Positions 1 to 6,243 of a DNA stretch of 42,627 nucleotides are shown piece by piece. The notes beneath the pieces were generated by a model that was not told the DNA's origin, ran no database searches, and worked only from the letters and a program-made list of their open reading frames with translations. Made by a program: the position numbers and the translations under genes. The stretch spans positions 1 to 42,627 of the forward strand of contig JAFWZR010000018.1 in assembly GCA_017522225.1 (NCBI GenBank), read 5' to 3'. The stretch is from Clostridia bacterium. Its GTDB lineage: Bacteria > Bacillota > Clostridia > Oscillospirales > Acutalibacteraceae. Positions within the stretch are counted from its first letter, which is position 1; each line of letters opens with the position of its first letter.

Positions 1-183
1 AAAGCACTATCTATTGAAGAAAAAATGGAAGAAATCCGTATCGTTAACCGTGCAAAATGGTTGCTTATCGGCGAACTGAAAATGGACGAGCAAGGAGCTC
101 ATCGCTACATAGAAAAACAGGCAATGGACAGATGCATTTCAAAACGGATTGTTGCAGAAGAAATTATAAAAACATACGCATAA
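1..183 (+). CDS. ANTAR-domain response regulator, C-terminal fragment
   Basis: The window opens inside a reading frame whose last 60 codons are visible, ending in TAA. The residues form an ANTAR RNA-binding domain: an Ala-Lys-Trp-Leu-Leu core, then Gly-Ala-His-Arg-Tyr-Ile-Glu-Lys-Gln-Ala-Met-Asp, then a final helix with Val-Ala-Glu-Glu-Ile-Ile. ANTAR proteins bind paired hexaloop hairpins in nascent RNA and prevent termination. In Clostridia the domain usually follows a receiver domain and often serves nitrogen-related genes. The N-terminal part lies outside the window, so a receiver domain is only inferred. A stem-loop follows directly. Confidence 0.8.
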   Translation, partial: KALSIEEKMEEIRIVNRAKWLLIGELKMDEQGAHRYIEKQAMDRCISKRIVAEEIIKTYA

Positions 184-184
184 C

Positions 185-228
185 AGCAACAGCACGGCTT
201 ACAGTTTCTTGAAAGTCGTGCTGTTGCT
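185..228 (+). terminator. Inverted repeat after the ANTAR gene
   Basis: Twelve-base arms (AGCAACAGCACG at 185-196, its exact complement at 217-228) start one base after the ANTAR stop codon. There is no U-run after the stem, so it is either a weak terminator or an mRNA 3'-end stabiliser. It also lies just past the 3' end of the convergent tnpV gene. Confidence 0.5.
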
Positions 229-255
229 ATACAATATTCAAATGTCTGGCTGTTT

Positions 256-621
256 TTATTTGTATATCAGTTCATCAAGTACAATTTCTTTTGCTTGTTG
301 CTGAATGTTGCCCAGTATCTGCACCCACTCCCATTGTTTTTGCTCTTTCAATTCCTCTGTAACAGCTTCACTTACTTTTATCTGTTTAATCAAAAACTCA
401 AACATTTCTTTTGCCTGCTTTTCAACCTCAGCGCAGTACTGATACAGTTTGCCTTGCATAAGCAGTGTATTGAAAAATACCTTCTTATTCTTTTGAAGAT
501 AATCTTTGTGCATCATTCCCCATTTGCCGAGAGCAACATTTGCTTCTTCAGGTGGTAAGATGAGATTAGGGATTAAATAATCACCAACTTGGCGGTAACT
601 GATAGATTTTTTGTTTGACAT
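256..621 (-). CDS. tnpV: TnpV-like transposon-encoded protein
   Basis: This 121-residue protein resembles the TnpV family found in Tn4451-type and other clostridial mobile elements. The family-like features are an N-terminal Tyr-Arg-Gln-Val-Gly-Asp-Tyr followed by Ile-Pro-Asn-Leu, a central Gly-Lys-Trp-Gly motif, and a C-terminal Glu-Trp-Val-Gln...Ile-Val-X-X-Glu-Leu-Ile-Tyr segment. The length is normal for the family and the frame is intact. Its biochemical role is not established. The ATG is preceded by an AGGAGG-type ribosome site located inside the 3' arm of a strong hairpin. No transposase is adjacent, so this is probably an isolated remnant or a passenger of an element that continues outside the window. 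Confidence 0.72.
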   Translation of the reverse strand: MSNKKSISYRQVGDYLIPNLILPPEEANVALGKWGMMHKDYLQKNKKVFFNTLLMQGKLYQYCAEVEKQAKEMFEFLIKQIKVSEAVTEELKEQKQWEWVQILGNIQQQAKEIVLDELIYK

Positions 622-627
622 AATAAA

Positions 628-674
628 AACCTCCTGTTATTTGGTAGTTTTATTCTACCAAATAGCAGGAGGTT
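628..674 (-). promoter_or_regulatory. Hairpin combining a terminator with an occluded tnpV RBS
   Basis: Twenty-base arms at 628-647 and 655-674 match at 19 positions, and the last pair is a G-U wobble in RNA. Read leftward, the stem is followed by GGTTTTTATT, the form of an intrinsic terminator for RES-gene transcripts. The same 3' arm holds the AGGAGG ribosome site of tnpV, while the 5' arm carries CCTCCTG, an anti-SD sequence. Any RNA that reads through would therefore hide the tnpV start. Confidence 0.7.
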
Positions 675-717
675 AGCTAAATAGAGCAAACCTTTCCTAT
701 TATTAACTTATAAAAAA

Positions 718-1632
718 TTATTTGCATTCACCATATACATAGTTCACTTCAGACAAGTATACCAATTTGGAGGATACAGCAGGGCAATCATTTGGATTGA
801 AGATAACATAGTTAGTGCCATCTTTGACGAGAGAGCTCCTGAAACAAAGCCCGTCATATCCAAGATGCTCAATTAAAGATGTTATAAACTGAGTTATCAA
901 GTAATCACCATTCTGGGTTTTGTTAATTTTGGAAAAATCCCGTTGAATATCATTGAATAAAAAATCCCTACCGTTAACTACTGCTGTTGGTTCAAAATCA
1001 AAATTTACCAAGTGTAAATCACGAGCGGGTTGTAAAACAGCAACACTAATGGAGTCCCGAATAAATGGTCTTATTTCTGCGATAGCTGTATGTTCTTCCA
1101 AAGAAGCGTATAAATAAGAAACACCTTCTGAATTACATCTGCCTGCACTTGAAGTTCCTTTTGGAGGAGCAGAACTTCCATTGGCATCAAACCCTTGAAA
1201 TCCGGATTCGATACGTTGTTTTATTTCTTTAGTCTCTTGGGAGTTAATAAAATCTTCGTATTTCTTCCAAAGCTCAGCAAGCGTATCACTGGCGATATTT
1301 CTTTCTTCAAGTTCTTTCAATTTCTTGGGGGTATACTCAATGCTGCAGTAATTATTCCATTCATTCCATAGCTTACTGTCACAATCTATCCTTGCACGAT
1401 AAATTTCCGTTGCCAACGGTAGTTTGCACGAATTGCGTTTAAACTCAGCCTCCAAAACAGGCAAGAGTGGATGTTCAAAAAAGAAACGATTGTTTCTTTT
1501 TAGGCAATCCTTAAAGTATTCCCACATATAGTATTCAATGTTATACCATCCGGGATGCTTATTGTTATTTTGAATATATTGTTCAATAACATCTGTCCAA
1601 TATGCATCATCTGTATATGCTGGAAAATTCAT
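718..1632 (-). CDS. Solitary RES-domain protein with a long N-terminal extension
   Basis: The protein has 304 residues. The C-terminal half reads as a RES domain: Arg79/Arg81 in a Tyr-Arg-Ala-Arg motif, Gly-Arg164-165 followed by a Leu-Tyr-Ala-Ser strand, Glu186 in Ala-Glu-Ile-Arg-Pro, and Ser266-Ser267 after a Gly-Tyr-Asp-Gly-Leu-Cys-Phe-Arg segment. Known RES toxins of Xre-RES modules consume NAD+. The first 75 residues are rich in Trp and Tyr and resemble the helical HEPN/RES N-terminal domain of stand-alone RES proteins. No Xre-type antitoxin gene lies beside it, which is unusual for a type II toxin. The ATG has an AAAGGATGA ribosome site. The gene is expressed from a promoter at 1747-1775 through an attenuator-like hairpin. 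RES membership is fairly secure; toxicity is inference. Confidence 0.75.
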   Translation of the reverse strand: MNFPAYTDDAYWTDVIEQYIQNNNKHPGWYNIEYYMWEYFKDCLKRNNRFFFEHPLLPVLEAEFKRNSCKLPLATEIYRARIDCDSKLWNEWNNYCSIEYTPKKLKELEERNIASDTLAELWKKYEDFINSQETKEIKQRIESGFQGFDANGSSAPPKGTSSAGRCNSEGVSYLYASLEEHTAIAEIRPFIRDSISVAVLQPARDLHLVNFDFEPTAVVNGRDFLFNDIQRDFSKINKTQNGDYLITQFITSLIEHLGYDGLCFRSSLVKDGTNYVIFNPNDCPAVSSKLVYLSEVNYVYGECK

Positions 1633-1680
1633 TAAAAATCATCCTTTGTTGTTTATCTGTTTACAAATTACTCCTAAAGA

Positions 1681-1715
1681 AAACAAAAACCGTATGGAAA
1701 TACTTCCACACGGTT
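1681..1715 (-). terminator. Attenuator-like terminator in the RES leader
   Basis: Read leftward, 12-base arms (1704-1715 and 1688-1699) pair fully if one G-U is allowed, with a 4-base GTAT loop, followed by TTTTGTTTTCTTT. It lies about 25 nt after the predicted start of the RES transcript and about 50 nt before the RES ATG, so most transcripts should stop before the coding region unless something prevents it. Confidence 0.7.
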
Positions 1716-1746
1716 GACATGGCAGACTATTTACTACCGTTGTCAT

Positions 1747-1775
1747 ATTATAGCATAAAAAGCATTGGTTTTCAA
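1747..1775 (-). promoter_or_regulatory. Promoter of the RES gene leader
   Basis: Leftward TTGAAA (1770-1775), a 17-bp spacer and TATAAT (1747-1752). No other leftward gene lies between this promoter and the RES gene. Confidence 0.7.
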
Positions 1776-1878
1776 TATATCACTAAAATATACATCACCA
1801 ACGGTATCAAAGAAGATGGTGACAACACCTAAAAATATTGGTGTTAAGTTTTGGATAAAGGGTTCTCAGAAATAAACA

Positions 1879-1922
1879 AAAAATCCGAACGTCTTACCAA
1901 TCGGTAAAATGTTCGGATTTTT
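1879..1922 (-). terminator. Terminator of the tRNA unit
   Basis: Arms AAAAATCCGAAC (1879-1890) and its complement (1911-1922) enclose a smaller TACC/GGTA stem. U-runs exist on both sides; leftward it ends the tRNA-Tyr transcript, which finishes 4 nt upstream. The core stem ATCCGAAC recurs in two hairpins near 40.5 and 40.9 kb. Confidence 0.8.
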
Positions 1923-1925
1923 TGC

Positions 1926-2010
1926 TGGTGGGTGAGGGTGGATTCGAACCACCGAAGTCACTGACGACAGATTTACAGTCTGTTCCCTTTGGCCACTCGG
2001 GAACTCACCC
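1926..2010 (-). tRNA. tRNA-Tyr (GTA)
   Basis: The 85-nt cloverleaf has a 7-bp acceptor stem (GGGTGAG/CTCACCC), a long variable arm as expected for tRNA-Tyr, a T-loop TTCGAAT, and the anticodon GTA at 1974-1976. The CCA end is encoded. It is second in a tRNA-Thr/tRNA-Tyr transcript. Confidence 0.96.
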
Positions 2011-2022
2011 ATATAAAAATAA

Positions 2023-2098
2023 TGGAGCTGGTGGACGGACTCGAACCCCCGACCTGCTGATTACAAATCAGCTGCTCTACCAACTGAGCTACACCAGC
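2023..2098 (-). tRNA. tRNA-Thr (TGT)
   Basis: The 76-nt cloverleaf has an acceptor stem GCTGGTG/CACCAGC, D-arm AGCTCAGTTGGTAGAGC, anticodon TGT in loop TTTGTAA, T-loop TTCGAGT, discriminator U and an encoded CCA. It lies 12 nt before tRNA-Tyr. Confidence 0.96.
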
Positions 2099-2114
2099 GT
2101 CTCAACGCTCGTAT

Positions 2115-2143
2115 ACTATACCACAGACACAACCTTTTGTCAA
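2115..2143 (-). promoter_or_regulatory. Promoter of the tRNA-Thr/Tyr unit
   Basis: Leftward TTGACA (2138-2143), a 17-bp spacer and TATAGT (2115-2120), 16 bp before the mature tRNA-Thr 5' end. Confidence 0.85.
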
Positions 2144-2218
2144 CACTTTTTTCGAAAATTTTTGATTATTTTTTGTTTGTTTTTTCTTTTAAAAATGTCG
2201 TGTTTTCCGCAGCAAAAT

Positions 2219-2241
2219 CCCCACGGATAAACTCCGTGGGG
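2219..2241 (-). terminator. Terminator of the amidohydrolase gene
   Basis: A 9-bp GC-rich stem (CCCCACGGA/TCCGTGGGG) with a 5-nt loop starts 8 nt after the stop codon. Leftward it is followed by ATTTTGC, a short U-run. Confidence 0.75.
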
Positions 2242-2249
2242 TTGCCGAT

Positions 2250-3050
2250 TTATACTCCCAATACCTTCTTCAGCGTTTCGCCGAGAATGTTATCTTTAGC
2301 GGTGTCGGAGATGTTAAGACTTCTGAATCGCTCCATTTCATACTTTATATAATCCGCACCGTGGAACGGGAAATCAAGACCGAAAATGCTACTCTCCTCG
2401 CCCGTCTGGGTTATAATCGTTTCGAGCTGCTCGTTGGTAAGCGTCCAGGCATCCTTGCCGTCACGGTCGCTTATTGATGTCCAGCCTGCAAAAACTCTGG
2501 GACGGACATCGCCTCTTGAATTGTTGCACATTACAGCAAGACTTTCATTGAAGAAATGATATCCGCCGAGGTGCTCAAGACTGAATCGGAGCCTCGGGAA
2601 AAACCAGCCTACCTCATCGTAAAGAATCGGGCGCACACCCTTTAATCTGTGCCAATGCATACCGCAGTGGAAGGTGATAAAAAGTCCCAGCTCCTCTGCC
2701 CTTTCGTACACCTTGAACGCATCCTCACCATCGATGTCAAACTCCTGATACGGCGGATGCATCTTTATTCCCTTAAATCCGAAATCTGCAATACGGTCTA
2801 CCTCATCACGCAGGTTCTTTGTAAAATCCACCGTGCCGAAGCCGTAAAGATCAGGCTCGTTTTTTATTGCTTTTGCAAGCCATTCGTTTGGTGTGTCCGT
2901 ACGTCCGCACTCCTCAAATCTGTCCGGAAACGGGGCAAAGCATACCGCTTTGTCAATTCCACAGTCATCCATAAGTCGCTTGAGGTTGTCTATTGTTCCT
3001 GCCGGTTTTATATCCTCGGGGAAAACGTGAGCGTGGTTTGCAAAAATCAT
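2250..3050 (-). CDS. Amidohydrolase-2 family TIM-barrel hydrolase
   Basis: The protein has 266 residues, a normal length for small amidohydrolase-2 (PF04909-like) enzymes. It begins with Asn-His-Ala-His, corresponding to the first metal-binding strand (usually Asp-X-His). A Gly-Ile-Lys-Met-His-Pro-Pro strand follows near residue 97, a Thr-Phe-His-Cys-Gly strand near residue 127, and a C-terminal Gly-Leu-Asp-Phe-Pro strand that may supply the acidic ligand. Relatives hydrolyse or decarboxylate small carboxylated or lactone substrates; the substrate here cannot be read. The ATG has a strong AAAGGAGG site. It is transcribed divergently from the GH4 gene under mirrored promoters, suggesting a joint role in sugar-derivative catabolism. 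Confidence 0.75.
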   Translation of the reverse strand: MIFANHAHVFPEDIKPAGTIDNLKRLMDDCGIDKAVCFAPFPDRFEECGRTDTPNEWLAKAIKNEPDLYGFGTVDFTKNLRDEVDRIADFGFKGIKMHPPYQEFDIDGEDAFKVYERAEELGLFITFHCGMHWHRLKGVRPILYDEVGWFFPRLRFSLEHLGGYHFFNESLAVMCNNSRGDVRPRVFAGWTSISDRDGKDAWTLTNEQLETIITQTGEESSIFGLDFPFHGADYIKYEMERFRSLNISDTAKDNILGETLKKVLGV

Positions 3051-3094
3051 AAAGAGGCCTCCTTTAAAAATCGTCGGTTTTCTTTGGTACTTTT

Positions 3095-3123
3095 AGTTTA
3101 ACACGGCACCCGTTTTGTGTCAA
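3095..3123 (-). promoter_or_regulatory. Promoter of the amidohydrolase gene
   Basis: Leftward TTGACA (3118-3123), 17 bp, TAAACT (3095-3100). Its -35 faces the GH4 -35 across a 25-bp gap. Confidence 0.75.
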
Positions 3124-3133
3124 TAATGCCGAA

Positions 3134-3147
3134 AAAGCAAACGCTTT
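3134..3147. promoter_or_regulatory. Candidate operator between divergent promoters
   Basis: Palindrome AAAGC-AAAC-GCTTT lies centrally between the two opposing -35 boxes. Its core GCGTTTGC (on the minus strand) resembles LacI-family or cre-type operators and also occurs in the palindrome at the MFS promoter (13849-13864). The location would let one protein control both genes; the regulator is not in this window. Confidence 0.45.
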
Positions 3148-3148
3148 A

Positions 3149-3177
3149 TTGACAAAGACTTTTTAAAATTTTATACT
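3149..3177 (+). promoter_or_regulatory. Promoter of the GH4 gene
   Basis: TTGACA (3149-3154), a 17-bp spacer, TATACT (3172-3177), about 33 bp before the GH4 ATG. Confidence 0.85.
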
Positions 3178-3210
3178 TTGATTAACAATATAAAAAGGAG
3201 TGGTTATCCT

Positions 3211-4560
3211 ATGAAAATCACATTTATGGGCGCAGGCAGCACCGTTTTTGCAAGAAACGTTCTTGGTGACTGTATGTGCACACCTGCCCTCAGAGAGGCG
3301 GAAATCGCACTTTACGACATCGACAAGCAGCGTCTTGAGGATTCAGCAATCATCCTGAACGCTATCAATAAAAATGTAAACGAAAACAGAGCCAGAATCA
3401 GCACATATCTCGGTGTTGAGAACCGCAAGGATGCACTCCGCGGCGCAAACTTTGTTGTTAACGCAATTCAGGTTGGTCTTTATGATCCCTGCACAATCAC
3501 AGACTTTGAAATCCCGAAAAAGTACGGTCTTCGTCAGACAATCGCTGACACGCTCGGCATCGGCGGTATTATGAGAGGTCTTCGTACAATCCCCGTGCTC
3601 GAAGACTTTGCACACGATATGCAGGAGGTTTGCCCCGACGCCTGGTTCCTCAACTATACAAACCCGATGGCAATCCTTACAGGCTATATGACACGCTATT
3701 CAGGCATCAAGACAGTCGGTCTTTGCCACAGTGTTCAGTGCTGTGCAAGAGATTTGCTTGACCATGTCGGTATGCTTGAAGAGGTTGGCGAAGACAACTT
3801 CTACGACAGAATCGCAGGTATCAACCACATGGCTTGGCTCCTTGAAATTCACGACAAGCAGGGCAACGACCTCTATCCCGAAATCAGACGCCGTGCTCTT
3901 GAAATCAACGCCAAGGCACTCGCTTCAGATAAAAAGGAAGACAAGCATCACGATATGGTTCGTTTTGATTACATCAAACGCCTTGGTTATTATTGTACAG
4001 AATCCAGTGAGCACAACTCTGAGTACAATATGTTCTATATCAAGGATAAGTATCCTAACCTTATTGCAGATTACAACATTCCTCTTGACGAGTATCCGCG
4101 CCGTTGCATCGAGCAGATTGCAAACTGGGCAAAGCAGAAAAATGAAATCCTTGCAGACGGTAAGGTTACACATACCCGTTCAAAGGAATACGCTTCATAC
4201 ATTATGGAGGCAATGGTTACAAACAATCCGTATAAAATCGGCGGTAACGTGCTTAACACAGGTCTTATCGACAACCTTCCTGCCGACGCATGCGTTGAGG
4301 TGCCGTGTCTTGTTGACTCAAGCGGTGTAACACCCTGCCATATGGGTAAGCTTCCCGTTCAGCTTGCTGCGATGAATATGACAAACATCAATCCGCAGCT
4401 TCTTACAATTGAAGCAGCCGTTACAAGAAAGAAGGATCACATCTATCAGGCAGCAATGCTTGACCCGCACACAGGCTCCGAGCTCAGCATTGACGATATC
4501 GTTAAAATGGTTGATGAGCTTATTGAGGTTCACGGAGATTGGATGCCGAAATATCATTGA
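3211..4560 (+). CDS. Glycoside hydrolase family 4 (alpha-galactosidase/glucosidase-type)
   Basis: The protein has 449 residues from the ATG at 3211, which has AAAAGGAG 10 bases upstream; an earlier in-frame TTG at 3178 overlaps the -10 box and is unlikely. GH4 enzymes act in the cytoplasm by NAD+-dependent oxidation and elimination and need Mn2+. Visible features are the N-terminal nucleotide-binding Gly-Ala-Gly-Ser-Thr-Val-Phe, the Gln-Val-Gly-Leu-Tyr-Asp strand, Asn151-Pro152, and the putative metal ligands Cys172 (Gly-Leu-Cys-His-Ser) and His206 (Gly-Ile-Asn-His-Met). The overall match is closest to MelA/AglA-like members, but substrate specificity (alpha-galactoside, alpha-glucoside or glucuronide) cannot be settled by eye. 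It is a monocistronic gene with a strong terminator. Confidence 0.88.
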   Translation: MKITFMGAGSTVFARNVLGDCMCTPALREAEIALYDIDKQRLEDSAIILNAINKNVNENRARISTYLGVENRKDALRGANFVVNAIQVGLYDPCTITDFEIPKKYGLRQTIADTLGIGGIMRGLRTIPVLEDFAHDMQEVCPDAWFLNYTNPMAILTGYMTRYSGIKTVGLCHSVQCCARDLLDHVGMLEEVGEDNFYDRIAGINHMAWLLEIHDKQGNDLYPEIRRRALEINAKALASDKKEDKHHDMVRFDYIKRLGYYCTESSEHNSEYNMFYIKDKYPNLIADYNIPLDEYPRRCIEQIANWAKQKNEILADGKVTHTRSKEYASYIMEAMVTNNPYKIGGNVLNTGLIDNLPADACVEVPCLVDSSGVTPCHMGKLPVQLAAMNMTNINPQLLTIEAAVTRKKDHIYQAAMLDPHTGSELSIDDIVKMVDELIEVHGDWMPKYH

Positions 4561-4572
4561 TAAATATGCAGA

Positions 4573-4606
4573 ACGCCATCAGGAAAATCCTGATGGCGTA
4601 TTTTTT
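4573..4606 (+). terminator. Terminator of the GH4 gene
   Basis: A perfect 12-bp stem (ACGCCATCAGGA and its complement, 4573-4584/4588-4599) with an AAA loop is followed by ATTTTTT. It sits between convergent genes, and the T-run reaches the stop codon of the leftward 121-residue gene. Confidence 0.9.
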
Positions 4607-4970
4607 ATTTCTTCTTATTTTTTGCCTTCGGCTTGTTAAAAATCTTTGCGATTACTTTTTCGTAATCGTCCTTTGTTTTCAGCGAGCAGGTTGTCTTTTT
4701 AAATCCGTTTTCAAGCTTACGGACTTTAAATCCCTTAAAATACTTTTTCTTTTCAACAGCAATTTTGCATTCTCTTATATCGTCATTGAAAAAGATGTGA
4801 TATCCGTCAAGAATCGGCACAAAACGAACCGCAGAAATATGCTCACCGTGTGCAAGCTCCTTCTTGACAGCCGCAACAAAGCCTGTCAGCAAAACAGCCT
4901 TGGAATAATCCTCGTAACCGAGTTCTTTCTTCTCTTTGGTTTCAGCCTTTTTTTCTTTAGCTTTAGCCAT
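4605..4970 (-). CDS. Small basic protein of unknown function
   Basis: The 121-residue product is Lys-rich at both ends: an N-terminal 20 residues almost entirely Ala/Lys/Glu and a C-terminal Lys-Asn-Lys tail. A folded-looking centre (about residues 20-105) has alternating hydrophobic strands, including Val-Arg-Phe-Val-Pro-Ile-Leu-Asp-Gly-Tyr. I do not recognise a family. The ATG at 4970 has GAGGTGA 6-7 bases upstream, located in the 12-bp gap after the phosphodiesterase stop, so the two genes are probably cotranscribed. The charged tails suggest nucleic-acid or membrane-surface contact, but this is only inference. Confidence 0.65.
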   Translation of the reverse strand: MAKAKEKKAETKEKKELGYEDYSKAVLLTGFVAAVKKELAHGEHISAVRFVPILDGYHIFFNDDIRECKIAVEKKKYFKGFKVRKLENGFKKTTCSLKTKDDYEKVIAKIFNKPKAKNKKK

Positions 4971-4982
4971 AAAATCACCTCA

Positions 4983-5834
4983 TTATTTTGCAAGGATATC
5001 TGTCTCGATATATCTTACACCTAAATCGTAAACCATTTTTGCATCTTCGACTGTATTGACCGTCCAATACGAAGCATTTATACCGCGGTCAAGTGCAAGC
5101 TGAATGGTGCGTTTGTCGTTCTGATCAAAATGAGCAGAGAGCCAGACATCATCTGAGATCGACTTTGCCTCTGCGATATTCTCCTCTGTAATTCTGCCGA
5201 CAAGGTACCACAGCTCAATTTTATCGTTGAGCTTGTGAATCTCTCTGAGCTGCTGAAGGTCAAATGAAATAACAATTGCACTGTCCTCAAGACCCTTTTT
5301 AACAACCGCATCAACAACCTCGTGAAGAGTGTCGTAGGTTTCTGCCTTGATTTCAATCTGCGGTCTTGTGTCCGTACCGACAAAAACATCGAGAAATTCG
5401 TCAAGCGTGGGAATCTTAAGGTCTTCATAAGCCCAGAAATTTGAGCCGTCCTTGAAGCTGTATTTTCTTGCTTCTTCAAATGTCGCTTCCTTGATTTTAC
5501 CGTACTCGCAGAAGTGTTTGTCAACAGTATCGTTATGAAGCAGCACCCATACGCCGTCCTTCGTACGCTGAATATCACACTCTGCAGAGTAGTATCCGAG
5601 TCTTACGGATTCCTCATAAGCGGGAATTGTGTTCTCGGGAGCAATTGAAGTAACACCGCGGTGAGCTGTCATATAAATCGGATCATCCTGGGTGTCAACA
5701 CCCTTGCCTGCGATTGAAATAACCTCTGACGGTCTGTTAAAAAGCTTTGCAATGTGAATACACGGAAGATATTTGCACTTAAAAATCGGTACAAGCACAT
5801 TTGTGATAAGTTTGTTGAAATTAGCTGCGTTCAT
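4983..5834 (-). CDS. Glycerophosphodiester phosphodiesterase
   Basis: The protein has 283 residues from the ATG at 5834; the longer frame to 5927 is rejected because a clear promoter (5866-5894) lies inside it. The GDPD barrel is recognisable from Thr-Ala-His-Arg-Gly near residue 50, followed by Ala-Pro-Glu-Asn-Thr, then Glu-Cys-Asp-Ile-Gln and the His of Leu-Leu-His-Asn-Asp. A later Gln-Ile-Glu-Ile-Lys strand and C-terminal Trp-Thr-Val-Asn segment complete the family signature. These residues bind Ca2+/Mg2+ and the phosphodiester, releasing glycerol-3-phosphate. An N-terminal extension of about 48 residues precedes the barrel; no clear signal peptide is seen, so the enzyme is probably cytoplasmic. 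It leads a two-gene unit with the basic protein. Confidence 0.88.
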   Translation of the reverse strand: MNAANFNKLITNVLVPIFKCKYLPCIHIAKLFNRPSEVISIAGKGVDTQDDPIYMTAHRGVTSIAPENTIPAYEESVRLGYYSAECDIQRTKDGVWVLLHNDTVDKHFCEYGKIKEATFEEARKYSFKDGSNFWAYEDLKIPTLDEFLDVFVGTDTRPQIEIKAETYDTLHEVVDAVVKKGLEDSAIVISFDLQQLREIHKLNDKIELWYLVGRITEENIAEAKSISDDVWLSAHFDQNDKRTIQLALDRGINASYWTVNTVEDAKMVYDLGVRYIETDILAK

Positions 5835-5865
5835 TTGCACCATTCTTTCTTTTGCTGATGTAAAA

Positions 5866-5894
5866 ATAATACCATAACCCATTTTGACTGTCAA
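5866..5894 (-). promoter_or_regulatory. Promoter of the GDPD gene
   Basis: Leftward TTGACA (5889-5894), 17 bp, TATTAT (5866-5871). It begins about 10 bp after the rpsU terminator stem and fixes the GDPD start downstream. Confidence 0.85.
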
Positions 5895-5903
5895 TGCATA
5901 AAC

Positions 5904-5933
5904 AAAAAAGTGAGCGTCATAAGACACTCACTT
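5904..5933 (-). terminator. Terminator of rpsU
   Basis: Arms AAGTGAGTGTC and GACGCTCACTT (leftward) pair over 11 bp with one G-U, loop TTAT, followed by TTTTTTG. Confidence 0.88.
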
Positions 5934-5939
5934 AATTGA

Positions 5940-6116
5940 TTATTTGAACTTTCTCTTACGAGCAGCCTCAGACTTCTTCTTACGCTTAACTGACGGCTTC
6001 TCATAGTGTTCTCTTTTACGAACTTCCTGAATAACGCCGTCTCTTGAAGTCTGTCTCTTAAATCTTCTGAGAGCGTTATCTAAAGATTCGCCTTCCTTAA
6101 CTTTTACCTGACTCAT
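5940..6116 (-). CDS. rpsU: 30S ribosomal protein S21
   Basis: The 58-residue product starts [12 protein letters not shown] and has Ala-Leu-Arg-Arg-Phe-Lys-Arg, then ends in a very basic Arg/Lys tail, matching bacterial S21 in sequence and length. The start at 6116 is supported by GGAGGGAGGG upstream; the extension to 6164 overlaps the leader. S21 is a late-assembling small-subunit protein that contacts the anti-SD end of 16S rRNA. It is monocistronic here with its own promoter and terminator, though it directly follows leuS. Confidence 0.97.
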   Translation of the reverse strand: MSQVKVKEGESLDNALRRFKRQTSRDGVIQEVRKREHYEKPSVKRKKKSEAARKRKFK

Positions 6117-6167
6117 TGTATTCCCTCCCTCCGCTACTTGCAGGGGCAATTTTCTAATATACACCTT

Positions 6168-6196
6168 ATTTTAACATACACTTTTATGAATGTCAA
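6168..6196 (-). promoter_or_regulatory. Promoter of rpsU
   Basis: Leftward TTGACA (6191-6196), 17 bp, TAAAAT (6168-6173). It fills the gap between leuS and rpsU. Confidence 0.85.
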
Positions 6197-6243
6197 CAAG
6201 AAAAATGCACTTTATGAAAATTTATTGCAGGGAAATGAAAAAA

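Noticed and set aside
295-558. Rightward 87-codon ORF opposite tnpV
   Set aside because: No ribosome site, hydrophobic shadow of the tnpV frame.
1602-1832. Rightward 76-codon ORF over the RES start and leader
   Set aside because: No RBS; overlaps the promoter, attenuator hairpin and RES start, all leftward.
4983-5927. Longer GDPD frame starting at 5927
   Set aside because: The rpsU terminator and the GDPD promoter lie inside this extension, so it cannot be translated from that promoter.
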